9,262 nt of DNA from the NCBI GenBank assembly GCA_045598025.1, contig JAZLLH010000034.1, positions 1-9,262 of the forward strand, given 5' to 3'. This DNA comes from UBA1195 sp045598025 (GTDB lineage Bacteria > Bacteroidota > Bacteroidia > Bacteroidales > WCHB1-69). Made by a program: the position numbers and the translations under genes. Below the pieces are notes generated by a model. The model saw only the letters and a list, made by a program, of their open reading frames with translations. It was not told the origin of the DNA and did no database searches. How positions within the stretch are numbered: the first letter of the stretch is position 1; each line of letters starts with the position of its first letter. Of the stretch, positions 1-7,839 are shown one piece after another.

Positions 1-2878
1 CCGCTCCCTGTATGGTCGCTTTCCGCAGTTCCACGCCTTCCTCACGCAGATTGTTGATATGGGAAATCATGATCAGTCCGTTCTGCATTGCCACGCCGAA
101 CAAGGCGATAAAGCCTACGGCCGAAGACACGTTGAGCGTCATGCCGCGCACATTGAGTGCCAGCAGTCCGCCGAACAGTGCCAGCGGCACCACAATCATG
201 AGCAAGGCAGCCTGCCGCAACTTGCCGAAGGCAAAAACCAGCAGCACAAACATAAGCGCCAGCACCAGAGGAACCGCGAGTGCCAAGCGGCCGAACGCCC
301 TGTTCCGGCTGTCGAACTGTCCCGCCCAGTGCAGAACAACCGATTCGGAATCATACGCCACCTGCGTTTTGATTCTGCGGTCGGCCTCATTGACGAAGGA
401 TGTCAGATCCGCTCCCCTGAGATTCAGCCGCACCAGCGTATACCTGCGGTTCATTTCACGCATGATGGTGCTTGCCCCCAGAACCATGCGGACATCCGCC
501 ACCGCCGACAGGGGGATTTTCGCCCCTCCCGCAGCCGTAAGCTGCAAGGATTTTATCTTCTCGGGCGTATTGCGGTACTCCTCGGCATAGCGGCAAGTCA
601 CATCGTAGACCTTGCTTCCCTGATATATCTGGGATATGGCCTTTCCTCCGACAGCCAGTTCGATGAGCTGCGCCACATCCGATACATTCAATCCATACCG
701 GGCGATGCGTTCGCGGTCGACACGGATCTGAAGCTGGGGCGTGGGCGGTTCCTGGTCAATTGCGACATCCGTAGCACCGGGTATTTCTGAAAGCACCTTG
801 ACAACCCGCTCGGCCACTTCCCGGCCCTGCTCATTGTCGTCCGAATAGATTTTCAACGCCAGATCGCTGTGGGTACCTGCTATCTGGTCCATGACCATAT
901 CGATGATCGGTTGGCTGAATCCCACCTGATAACCAGGCATTTTTGCAATCGAATCCGCCATGGCTTCCATCAGTTCCGCTTTGGTCCGCCGGCTTTTCCA
1001 GCTTTTGTACGGTTTGAGGCCGACGCCCACCTCAATGTGCGACAGACTGAAACATTCAGCGCCTTCATCGTCACGTCCGAGCTGGGTCATCACATAGGAC
1101 GTTTCGTCGAAACGTTTGATCGTACGTCGCAGATCATCCGACATCTGCCTGGCCTGCTCTATGGAAATACCGGAAGGCAGCTGCACCTGAATCCATGCCG
1201 AACCCTCGTCCAGCGGAGGGAGGAAATCCTTTCCCACGGTATATGCCAGAACTCCGGAACCGAGCAGAATGATTGCCAGCACCGCGACCATCAACCGGCC
1301 TTTTGAAATCACCTGTTCAACCCTGCGCTCATACGCTTTATTCAATTTCTCAAGCCAAAGGTTTCGGGGAATCCTGCGGGGTATACGGTAAGTCCGGCAG
1401 GACAGCCCCGGCGTCAGAAGCAAAGCGGTCAGCAAGGCACCGAACAAGGCATACCCCACGGTATAAGCCATCGGCGTAAACAGTTTGCGTTCCACATGCT
1501 CGAAAGCGAAAAGCGGCATGTAGGCGGTGATGATGATGAGTGTGGAGAAAAAGATGGAACGTCCGACCTGGGCGGCCCGGCGTTTCACCGTCGCTCCGTC
1601 CAGCAGACCTTCCGGCCGGGCTTCCCTTTCCTTCAATATCGTTTCCATCATCACGATGGCGCCGTCCACCAGTATGCCGAAATCTATGGCGCCGAGCGAC
1701 AGCAGATTGGCCGGAACTCCGGTAATCTTCATCAGGATGAAGGATACCAGCAGTGCAATGGGAATGGTGATGGCAACCAAAGCCGCTCCGCGCCAGTCTC
1801 TCAAAAAGAGAATAAGTACGGAAACAACCAAAAGCATGCCGGTGAGCAAGGTATGCAGCACGGTTTTCAGGGTTTCATCCACCAGTTGCGTGCGGTCCAT
1901 ATAAGGATGGATTTTCACGCCCTGGGGAAGCACCTCGTCATTGAGTTCGTCCACGGCAGCATGGATGCGTCCGAGCACATCGGAAGGATTCTCTCCGCGC
2001 AGCATCTGGACGATGCCCTCCACCGCCTCTTCATAATCACGGCTGTCATCGCTGAAACCAAGGACGCCCTTGCGCTCCAGCGTACCGTATTTCAGCTCGC
2101 CCAAATCCTTCAAAAACACAGGGATGCCATCGTGCGACTTGATTACGATATTGCCCAGTCCCTCCAGATCACTGACCAGTCCGATTCCCCTGATCACGTA
2201 ACTGAGGTTTCCTTCGGAAAGCATGCTGCCGCCGGCATTCTGGTTGTTTTCCTCGATTTTTTCCGTAATGTCGTCCAAACTGACGTCATAGGCAGCCAAA
2301 CGTTCCGGCTTGAGTTCAATCTGATACTGTGTGGTAATGCCTCCGAAATTGCTCACATCGGCCACTCCCGACAGCCGGCGCAGATAGGGAATGACCACCC
2401 ACTTGTGGATATCGGTAAGGCTCCGCAGGTCATGGCTTCCGTCGGGACTCTCCACCAGATAACGGAAAATTTCACCCGTGGGCGAAGTCAGCGGATTCAG
2501 TTCCGGCACCGCGCCGTACGGAAGTTCAAGTCCCGTCAGACGCTCGGCGACACGCTGACGCGCCCAGTAATCGTCTGTCCCGTCATCAAAGACCAGCACG
2601 ACCGTAGAAAGGCCGAACGTATTCTTGCTCCGCATGGTGCTCAGTCCGGGCAGACCATTGACTGCACGTTCCACCGGTATGCTGATCTGCTGTTCGATTT
2701 CTTCTGCCGCCAGGCCGGGAACCTGGGTAACAATCTGCACCGACGTATCCGAAATGTCCGGATAGGCATCGATGGCCAGACCTTTCCAAGCCAGAATACC
2801 AGCCAGACAAAGCAGTGCAAAGATGGAAATCATCAAAATCCTGTGGTCAAGCGACCAATCAACAAACTTCCTGATCAT
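1..2878 (-). CDS. CusA/CzcA-family heavy-metal efflux RND pump, inner-membrane subunit (C-terminus cut by window edge)
   Basis: This is the proton-driven inner-membrane pump of a tripartite heavy-metal exporter (HME-RND). It moves metal ions from the periplasm or cytoplasm through the adaptor to an outer-membrane channel. The frame is open for 959 codons from the ATG at 2878 to base 1; the family is usually about 1,030-1,050 residues, so roughly 80 are missing. The N-terminus has a first membrane helix (about residues 14-31) followed by IDAYPDIS, typical of the family. The TM4 signature DFGILVDGAIVMMETI starts at residue 399, and its D399, D405 and E412 match the proton-relay residues of CzcA. 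A late motif, NVSSAVGFIALFGVAMQNG, precedes the window edge. By alignment from memory, the three CusA export methionines (573, 623, 672) correspond here to Q564, H614 and M661, so Cu(I)/Ag(I) specificity is not supported and a divalent metal is more likely. The start lies 11 bases after the adaptor stop, so the two form an operon. Family assignment is firm; substrate is not. Confidence 0.95.
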   Translation of the reverse strand, partial: MIRKFVDWSLDHRILMISIFALLCLAGILAWKGLAIDAYPDISDTSVQIVTQVPGLAAEEIEQQISIPVERAVNGLPGLSTMRSKNTFGLSTVVLVFDDGTDDYWARQRVAERLTGLELPYGAVPELNPLTSPTGEIFRYLVESPDGSHDLRSLTDIHKWVVIPYLRRLSGVADVSNFGGITTQYQIELKPERLAAYDVSLDDITEKIEENNQNAGGSMLSEGNLSYVIRGIGLVSDLEGLGNIVIKSHDGIPVFLKDLGELKYGTLERKGVLGFSDDSRDYEEAVEGIVQMLRGENPSDVLGRIHAAVDELNDEVLPQGVKIHPYMDRTQLVDETLKTVLHTLLTGMLLVVSVLILFLRDWRGAALVAITIPIALLVSFILMKITGVPANLLSLGAIDFGILVDGAIVMMETILKEREARPEGLLDGATVKRRAAQVGRSIFFSTLIIITAYMPLFAFEHVERKLFTPMAYTVGYALFGALLTALLLTPGLSCRTYRIPRRIPRNLWLEKLNKAYERRVEQVISKGRLMVAVLAIILLGSGVLAYTVGKDFLPPLDEGSAWIQVQLPSGISIEQARQMSDDLRRTIKRFDETSYVMTQLGRDDEGAECFSLSHIEVGVGLKPYKSWKSRRTKAELMEAMADSIAKMPGYQVGFSQPIIDMVMDQIAGTHSDLALKIYSDDNEQGREVAERVVKVLSEIPGATDVAIDQEPPTPQLQIRVDRERIARYGLNVSDVAQLIELAVGGKAISQIYQGSKVYDVTCRYAEEYRNTPEKIKSLQLTAAGGAKIPLSAVADVRMVLGASTIMREMNRRYTLVRLNLRGADLTSFVNEADRRIKTQVAYDSESVVLHWAGQFDSRNRAFGRLALAVPLVLALMFVLLVFAFGKLRQAALLMIVVPLALFGGLLALNVRGMTLNVSSAVGFIALFGVAMQNGLIMISHINNLREEGVELRKATIQGA

Positions 2879-2889
2879 CTGATTCCATG

Positions 2890-4005
2890 TTATTTGCAGT
2901 CAATAAAATAAAATGCTCCCCGGGTGATGATTTCATCACCGGCAGACAGTCCTTTGGTCACCAGCAGCCGGCCGTCTTCCACAGACTGCGCTTCGATGAA
3001 CGTCCGGACGTATGTGTTTTCCGCAATGCGGCGCAGCACATACCGTCCGTTACTTCCCTGGAGCACGGCCGACTTGTCCAGCAGTATATGCTGCTGTCCT
3101 TTGAGCGACATGTTCACGGAGGCATACATGTTCGGCAGCATGAGCCCCGAAGTGTTGTCGCACTCGATGTAAATCTGCATGGTACGGGTTTCAGCATCCA
3201 GCATGCCGTCCGTATAGGCCACCCGGCCCCTGAATACGCTGTCCGGACACGATGTCAGACGGACTTCCACATCCTGGACTCCGGCCACATACGGCGACTC
3301 CATTTCGCTCACATTCGCCTTGACCCACACCTTGCTCAGATCGGCCACGACCACCTTGGCTTCGGCGTCTTCTTTTATGTACTCCCCCGTCACCAGCCCG
3401 TTGCGCAGCACCTTGCCGCTGACGGGTGAACGCACGGCCATGGGTTGCCCGACGGCTGCCTCATTGAGGTTGATCTGATATTCTTTGGCCACGGCCACCG
3501 CCTGACGGTGTTCCTGCAACGCCAGAGTGTAGTTCTGCTGAGCTTCTTCGACTTGCTTCTCCGAAGCCACTTTGTTCTGATGCAGATCGCGCACGCGCTC
3601 CAGCGCTTTGCGGGCGAGTCCCAGCTCCCCTTCCGACTGCAGGTAATTCTTCACTACCTCAGAGTACTCAGAGGAAGAAATTTCGAACAACGGAGCCCCC
3701 GCCTTCACCTGCTGGCCGATATGCACCATCGACCGTATCACCCGGCCTCCGAATGGAGCGGCGACCTCGGCATAAGCGGAAGGAATGGCAATCACCACGC
3801 CGCTCGAACGCAGGCTCAGGTCATGATCCCGGGCTTCCACCGTATCTGTTCCGATTTTATCTTTCAGCGGAGATGCGGAAGATACGGTCAAGGTGTCTCC
3901 GCTGATTTTCACGTCCTTTCCGACGATTTCAGTTTCTTTTTTCCCGTTGTCGGAGCAGCCTGCAAAAAGTGCTGCAACCAACAGGCACAACATTGTTTTT
4001 CTCAT
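2890..4005 (-). CDS. Efflux RND periplasmic adaptor (membrane fusion) lipoprotein, CusB/CzcB type
   Basis: This protein should bridge the RND pump encoded just downstream and an outer-membrane channel. It is 371 residues long from the ATG at 4005. That start gives a clean lipoprotein signal (MRKTMLCLLVAALFAGC) with lipidation expected at C17. An upstream in-frame TTG at 4167 would put 54 unlikely residues before this signal and was not used. Domains in order: first half of a lipoyl/barrel-sandwich domain around residues 82-110 (APFGGRV, GQQVKAGAPLFEIS); a helical hairpin at about 113-180 rich in E, Q, K, A and L; second lipoyl half at about 188-215 (VRSPVSGKVLRNG); a beta-barrel domain at about 220-300; and a membrane-proximal domain ending in ITRGAFYFIDCK. 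No Met-rich N-terminal metal site like that of CusB is visible, which agrees with the pump's lack of a full Met cluster. The adaptor precedes the pump gene by 11 bases. Confidence 0.94.
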   Translation of the reverse strand: MRKTMLCLLVAALFAGCSDNGKKETEIVGKDVKISGDTLTVSSASPLKDKIGTDTVEARDHDLSLRSSGVVIAIPSAYAEVAAPFGGRVIRSMVHIGQQVKAGAPLFEISSSEYSEVVKNYLQSEGELGLARKALERVRDLHQNKVASEKQVEEAQQNYTLALQEHRQAVAVAKEYQINLNEAAVGQPMAVRSPVSGKVLRNGLVTGEYIKEDAEAKVVVADLSKVWVKANVSEMESPYVAGVQDVEVRLTSCPDSVFRGRVAYTDGMLDAETRTMQIYIECDNTSGLMLPNMYASVNMSLKGQQHILLDKSAVLQGSNGRYVLRRIAENTYVRTFIEAQSVEDGRLLVTKGLSAGDEIITRGAFYFIDCK

Positions 4006-4032
4006 ATTGCACAATTGATTCAACGCCCCTGC

Positions 4033-4054
4033 ACGCCGGTCCGATTGCCGGCGT
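4033..4054. repeat. GC-rich hairpin upstream of the adaptor gene
   Basis: ACGCCGG and CCGGCGT form a perfect 7-bp, nearly all-GC stem with an 8-base loop, ending 28 bases before the adaptor ATG at 4005. No run of U follows on either strand, so it is not a classical intrinsic terminator. It could slow or attenuate transcription between the His-rich gene and the adaptor, form a leader structure, or bind a regulator. Confidence 0.45.
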
Positions 4055-4072
4055 ACAACGGTCGTAATTAAA

Positions 4073-4096
4073 AATAATGTAAATAAAAATGTAAAT
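4073..4096. repeat. Tandem 12-bp AT-rich direct repeat upstream of the adaptor gene
   Basis: Two adjacent 12-base units, AATAATGTAAAT and AAAAATGTAAAT, differ at one position. They sit in the 172-base gap between the His-rich gene and the adaptor. The surrounding AT-rich stretch (about 4061-4097) contrasts with the GC-rich flanks and could contain a second promoter for the adaptor and pump. No full TAnnTTTG match was found there. Confidence 0.45.
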
Positions 4097-4177
4097 ACGC
4101 TGTTCCACGACATCAGCAACAGACCGTCCATCGGCGGATGAGCGGCTGGCATATCGTGAAAAGACAATGAAGGAAGG

Positions 4178-4516
4178 TCAGCATACGGGAGGAGCGCGTA
4201 GCCTGGGAACAGCCGGATCTCCGATGATGACCGGCTGCAAAAGCTCCACGTTCGCAGGGACGTGAAGCTGGATCTGTGCGACCGGCGGCATGCCGAAACT
4301 CACCGCCTCCGTCGAGGTGCGGTTCTGCAGAATGTCAAGCAGCTGCAGCTGCTTCGCAGTATGCCCGTGCGAATGGCCGGCATGGGGATGCGAATGCACG
4401 ATGACGTGATTCCGGACGTGATGATGGTGGATGAAGAGCGTGGTGCCTGCAAAGTATCCCAGATACAGCGCAAGCATCAGCACATTCACTATTTTCGTCA
4501 CCCGGCATTTCATCAT
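4178..4516 (-). CDS. Small membrane-anchored histidine-rich protein at the head of the efflux operon
   Basis: This is a 112-residue protein of unknown function. One hydrophobic segment at about residues 9-29 (NVLMLALYLGYFAGTTLF) could be a membrane anchor or uncleaved signal. It is followed directly by eleven histidines between residues 30 and 52, in HHHH and HSHPHAGHSHGH arrangements, and then by a mostly non-His tail ending in RLRAPPVC. Such a His cluster placed just outside a membrane helix would be a natural binding site for Zn, Co, Ni or Cu. Its position in front of a metal-efflux adaptor and pump on the same strand suggests a periplasmic metal buffer, sensor or delivery factor; this role is inferred. 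Small proteins of this layout (YLxYFAGTTLF followed by His-rich sequence) seem to recur beside efflux genes in Bacteroidetes, but that is from memory. The start could be either of two adjacent ATGs (4516 or 4513). Confidence 0.78.
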   Translation of the reverse strand: MMKCRVTKIVNVLMLALYLGYFAGTTLFIHHHHVRNHVIVHSHPHAGHSHGHTAKQLQLLDILQNRTSTEAVSFGMPPVAQIQLHVPANVELLQPVIIGDPAVPRLRAPPVC

Positions 4517-4540
4517 GTCAGCACAAATACTTCTGTTTCA

Positions 4541-4557
4541 GAAAATATACGATTTTC
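4541..4557. repeat. Inverted repeat in the leader of the efflux operon
   Basis: GAAAAT and ATTTTC form a perfect 6-bp inverted repeat around a 5-base centre (ATACG). It lies just downstream of the predicted transcription start and about 25 bases before the ATG at 4516, a position where a metal-responsive repressor could bind. It is short and AT-rich, so chance is a real possibility. Confidence 0.3.
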
Positions 4558-4570
4558 ACTTGTGATGATG

Positions 4571-4578
4571 CAAAAGTA
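4571..4578 (-). promoter_or_regulatory. Candidate -7 promoter box for the His-rich/efflux operon
   Basis: The minus strand reads TACTTTTG followed by C, a full match to the Bacteroidetes -7 consensus TAnnTTTG. Transcription would start near 4563-4565, giving a leader of about 48 bases before the ATG at 4516. The -33 element is not convincing: a TTTG lies upstream but with only 15 bases of spacing. The site sits 43 bases beyond the feoAB stop, so the efflux genes can be transcribed separately from feoAB. Confidence 0.5.
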
Positions 4579-4620
4579 ATCAAAAATGCGTTACAAACCG
4601 GCAACAATCAAATCCTTTTT

Positions 4621-6978
4621 TTACAGCAGCATACCCGCAATTCCGTATGCCGCAAAAGCAGCAATCCAGGCAAGCACGCACTGGAACAGCACGATGAAGA
4701 ACGCTCCGCCGCGGCCGAGCTCGCGGCGCACGGCGGCAATGGCTGCCACGCAGGGCGTATACAGCAGACAGAATACCAGCATGGAAACGGCGGCGGCCGG
4801 CGTCATCACCGACTGTATGTTGAGTACACCCAGGGTGACCACCACATTTTCCTTACGCATGAATCCGGCAATCAGTGCAGTGACAATGCGCCAATCACCC
4901 AGACCTATGGGTTTGAATACCGGAGCTATCAGACCGGCAATTCCCGCCAACATGCTTTCATTGCTGTCCGTAACCCAATGAAACTGAAAACTGAACGATT
5001 GAAGGAACCAGATTACAATGGATGCCAGAAAAATAACGGTGAAGGCCTGCTGTATGAAGTCCTTGGTCTTATCCCAAAGCAGATGGGCTACGTTACGGCC
5101 GATGGGCATACGGTAATCGGGCAGTTCCATCAGAAAAGGAGCCGCTGGAGTTTTATCCATAAAAAACTTGGCTATCAAAGCCACACACACCCCAACGAAA
5201 ACACCGAGCAGATATAACGCAATCAGAACGAGCCCTCCATACCCCGGAAAAAACAAAGAGGTGAAAAAAGCATAGATGGGAACTTTAGCCGAGCAACTCA
5301 TAAAAGGAATGAGCAAGATGGTTTTCAGACGGTCTCGGGCTGAAGGCAACGTCCGGGTGGCCATGATGGCAGGAACGGAGCATCCGAAACCGATCAGCAT
5401 GGGTACAATGCTGTGCCCGGAAAGTCCCAATTTGCGGAGCGTTTTGTCTGTAACGAAGGCAATGCGCGACATATAGCCGCTGTCCTCAATGAGACTGAGA
5501 AAGAAAAAAAGTATCACAATGATGGGCACGAAACTGAGGATGCTGCCTACACCGCCGAAAACGCCATCTACGACCAGCGAAATCATGGCCGGATTCACCT
5601 GATGGGCCAGCATACCGGCTTCACAGTATCCGGCGAGTGTCTGTATGCCACTATCAAGCAGTTGCTGCAGTGGCGAACCGATAACATCAATGGAAAGCCA
5701 GATAATCAGACACATCACGCAGACAAAAAGGGGAATGGCCGTCCATCGGCCGGTCAGGAATTCATCGATTTTCCGGCTGCGGAGACGTTCCCTGCTCTCT
5801 ACCGGCTTGATTACCGTTTGCGCGCACACGCGGCGGATAAACGAAAAACGCATGTCGGCCATGGCGGAAGTCCGGTCCAGTCCACGCTCTTCTTCAAGCT
5901 GCAGCAGGATGTGTTCCAGCATTTCCTTCTCGTTTTCATCCAACTTCAAAGCATCCATTATCGCCTGATCTCCTTCCACCAGTTTGGCGGCAGCAAAACG
6001 CAACGGAATATCCGCATGCTGGGCGTGGTCTTCCACCAGGTGCATGATGCTGTGCAGGCAGCGGTGCACAGCACCGTCGGTATCCTTATCACAGAAGTCC
6101 TGACGTGCCGGACGTTCCTGATATCGTGCAATGTGAACAGCATGTTCCACCAATTCCCCTACGCCCTCGTTTTTCGTGGAGGAAACCGCCACCACGGGAA
6201 TGCCGAGTATCTTCTCCAGTTCGTTGACACGTATGCTTCCACTGTTTCCTTGCAGTTTATCCATCATATTCAGGGCCAGCACCATGGGAATATCCAGTTC
6301 CAGCAGTTGCATTGTCAGGTAAAGGTGACGTTCGATGTTGGAGGCGTCCACGAGATTGATGATACAGTGCGGACGCTCTTTGAACAGGTGATTGCAGGTA
6401 ATCTTTTCCTGTTCGCTGAAAGGTGTGAGCGAACAAATGCCGGGAAGGTCTGTCACCAAAGTGTCCGACTGCCCCTTGATGGGCCGGGAGAGTTTTTCTG
6501 CCGTGAGGCCGGGAAAATTCCCGACATGCTGCATTTCGCCGGTCAGCTGGTTGAACAGGGTGGTTTTTCCGCTATTCTGCTGCCCGACAATGGCAAAAGT
6601 CAGTTGTGTACCCTTGGGCAGTTCGTTTTCGTTTTCCCTGGAATGGAATTTTCCCATTTCACCATATCCCGGATGGGAATTATGCTCGTGCAACACATCG
6701 GTATAAGGCGTATCGTTCAGTTTGCCGGGAAACTGTTCTTCATCTGGAACCGCATCCACGGGGCGAATTGCTATTTTCTCTGCAGAGGCCTTCCGCAATG
6801 TCAGCGAGTACCCACGAAGACGCAGTTCCATGGGATCGCCCATGGGGGCATATTTCACCAATGTGACAATGGTTCCGGGAATGAGTCCCATATCCAGAAA
6901 GTGCTGACGGACAGCACCCTCACCGCCCACAGCCTGCACCACCGCAGATTTCCCTATTCTCAATTCTTTAAGCGTCAT
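4621..6978 (-). CDS. feoB: FeoA-FeoB fusion, GTP-dependent ferrous-iron transporter
   Basis: This is a 785-residue inner-membrane Fe(II) importer with FeoA and FeoB in one chain. Residues 1-75 form the FeoA SH3-like domain (LRIGKSAVV, HFLDMGLIPGT, RGYSLTLRK). A polar linker of about 50 residues follows. The G domain has G1 GQQNSGKT (132-139), the G2 loop HVGNFPGLT (151-159), G3 DLPG (177-180), G4 NMMD (237-240) and G5 SST (266-268). A helical regulatory region runs to about 400, and the transport core spans about 412-785 with GFGCSVPAIMATRTL (530-544), MSCSAKVPIYAF and LLYTPCVAA. Length and ends match an intact fusion. The G1 form with Q residues and several core stretches look closer to clostridial FeoB than to the GNPNSGKT form; this is from memory. 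A core motif normally read as F(T/A)AKE is FMRKE here (706-710). The start lies one base after the stop of the upstream secreted protein. Iron is the likely substrate, but some FeoB homologues (P. gingivalis FeoB2) serve manganese. Confidence 0.96.
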   Translation of the reverse strand: MTLKELRIGKSAVVQAVGGEGAVRQHFLDMGLIPGTIVTLVKYAPMGDPMELRLRGYSLTLRKASAEKIAIRPVDAVPDEEQFPGKLNDTPYTDVLHEHNSHPGYGEMGKFHSRENENELPKGTQLTFAIVGQQNSGKTTLFNQLTGEMQHVGNFPGLTAEKLSRPIKGQSDTLVTDLPGICSLTPFSEQEKITCNHLFKERPHCIINLVDASNIERHLYLTMQLLELDIPMVLALNMMDKLQGNSGSIRVNELEKILGIPVVAVSSTKNEGVGELVEHAVHIARYQERPARQDFCDKDTDGAVHRCLHSIMHLVEDHAQHADIPLRFAAAKLVEGDQAIMDALKLDENEKEMLEHILLQLEEERGLDRTSAMADMRFSFIRRVCAQTVIKPVESRERLRSRKIDEFLTGRWTAIPLFVCVMCLIIWLSIDVIGSPLQQLLDSGIQTLAGYCEAGMLAHQVNPAMISLVVDGVFGGVGSILSFVPIIVILFFFLSLIEDSGYMSRIAFVTDKTLRKLGLSGHSIVPMLIGFGCSVPAIMATRTLPSARDRLKTILLIPFMSCSAKVPIYAFFTSLFFPGYGGLVLIALYLLGVFVGVCVALIAKFFMDKTPAAPFLMELPDYRMPIGRNVAHLLWDKTKDFIQQAFTVIFLASIVIWFLQSFSFQFHWVTDSNESMLAGIAGLIAPVFKPIGLGDWRIVTALIAGFMRKENVVVTLGVLNIQSVMTPAAAVSMLVFCLLYTPCVAAIAAVRRELGRGGAFFIVLFQCVLAWIAAFAAYGIAGMLL

Positions 6979-6979
6979 A

Positions 6980-7756
6980 TTATTTCGTTTTCACTACAAT
7001 CTCTTTTTCGTTTTCAGAAGAAGGACGGACGGAAAAACAGCTGTTGTCGAATGTATCCGGACGATATTTTTTCTCCATGGGAAATTGCACATCCTGAATA
7101 TGTCCCGGAACATCCATCACGTACACGGTATCCATAGCACGGAACACCCAACGTCCCTCTTTATCCAGACATTCGTAACGGGGCCATTCGGTGGAAGGAA
7201 AAGAAATCCGGGCCACCTCCGTGTTTTCTTTGTCCAAAGCTATGATTTTCAGATAGCAGTGGTAATAATTTTCATCTTCGCTCATTTCGTAACGATCGAA
7301 AATCTTCTCCGCATAATCTTCCAGAACGACATAATCCATGTCGCCAAAATGTACCAGATCCAGCACAATGATTTTATCCGGGACAGATACCGTATAGACT
7401 TTTTTTGCCTTGCCGCCTCCGAGTTTACATCTGTACACACTGCTTCCATCCGAATACAGCACTCCCTTCGTTCCCGAAAAAGCAGCCACGGGTGTGTACG
7501 TTCCCTTGGGCAGCAGATGACGGTCCTTCCCATTGGCCGTATTCACTATCAAAATGTCCGAAAGAAAATACGCATCCTTTCCTGACCAGCGTTCCGGCTG
7601 CAGACTCTGGGCTATCAGAGCATAAGGACCGCTTCCGCAGAGGAAACGCCCCACATAACAGGCCGAAAGAACTTCCGCAGACCCTTTTACCGACTGTGCC
7701 TGCATCAGAAAGGACGAATACAGGAAGCATCCCAACAAAAAAAGACATTTTTTCAT
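6980..7756 (-). CDS. Secreted or periplasmic protein of unknown function, translationally coupled to feoAB
   Basis: I do not recognise a named family. The protein is 258 residues from the ATG at 7756 (MKKCLFLLG); an ATG at 7765 would add MYI and is less like a signal peptide start. The signal peptide probably ends at FLMQAQ before SVKGS, a usual Bacteroidetes type I signal pattern, so the mature protein is about 236 residues and lies outside the cytoplasm. The body shows several weakly similar strand-turn units (ILIVNTANGKD, SVYRCKLGGGK, LKIIALDKENT, TVYVMDVPG). These resemble beta-propeller blades, which is only a suggestion. Acidic and aromatic stretches such as YEMSEDENYY are present, with cysteines at about 33, 40, 110, 167, 196 and 240 (counted from the 7756 start). 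It is the first gene of the unit, and its TAA is separated by one T from the feoAB ATG. An accessory role in iron uptake is inferred purely from that coupling. Confidence 0.82.
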   Translation of the reverse strand: MKKCLFLLGCFLYSSFLMQAQSVKGSAEVLSACYVGRFLCGSGPYALIAQSLQPERWSGKDAYFLSDILIVNTANGKDRHLLPKGTYTPVAAFSGTKGVLYSDGSSVYRCKLGGGKAKKVYTVSVPDKIIVLDLVHFGDMDYVVLEDYAEKIFDRYEMSEDENYYHCYLKIIALDKENTEVARISFPSTEWPRYECLDKEGRWVFRAMDTVYVMDVPGHIQDVQFPMEKKYRPDTFDNSCFSVRPSSENEKEIVVKTK

Positions 7757-7809
7757 AATGTACATTTTTATATAAACAATAATATTTCAATATATTGCAA
7801 AACAAGTAT

Positions 7810-7822
7810 CCTCAAATAGAGG
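7810..7822. repeat. Short inverted repeat in the feo operon leader
   Basis: CCTC and GAGG flank a 5-base centre, forming a 13-bp imperfect palindrome just downstream of the predicted proximal transcription start. It could be an operator half-site pair or a small hairpin; at this length chance cannot be excluded. Confidence 0.25.
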
Positions 7823-7839
7823 TCTTTCGTTTTGAGTTG

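Noticed and set aside
1496..2911. Long plus-strand open frame (471 residues) opposite the RND pump
   Set aside because: It is antisense to a clearly recognisable CusA/CzcA gene, and its translation is low-complexity, rich in H, Q and R, with no family resemblance.
4033..4054. Intrinsic terminator for the His-rich gene
   Set aside because: The stem is strong but no U-rich tail follows it on either strand.
4006..4167. N-terminal extension of the adaptor from a TTG at 4167
   Set aside because: It would place 54 residues in front of a canonical lipoprotein signal peptide and would span the AT-rich repeats and GC hairpin, which look non-coding.
5413..7137. Long plus-strand open frame (574 residues) opposite feoAB
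   Set aside because: It is antisense to an intact FeoA-FeoB fusion whose motifs are all in frame; the plus-strand translation shows no domain.
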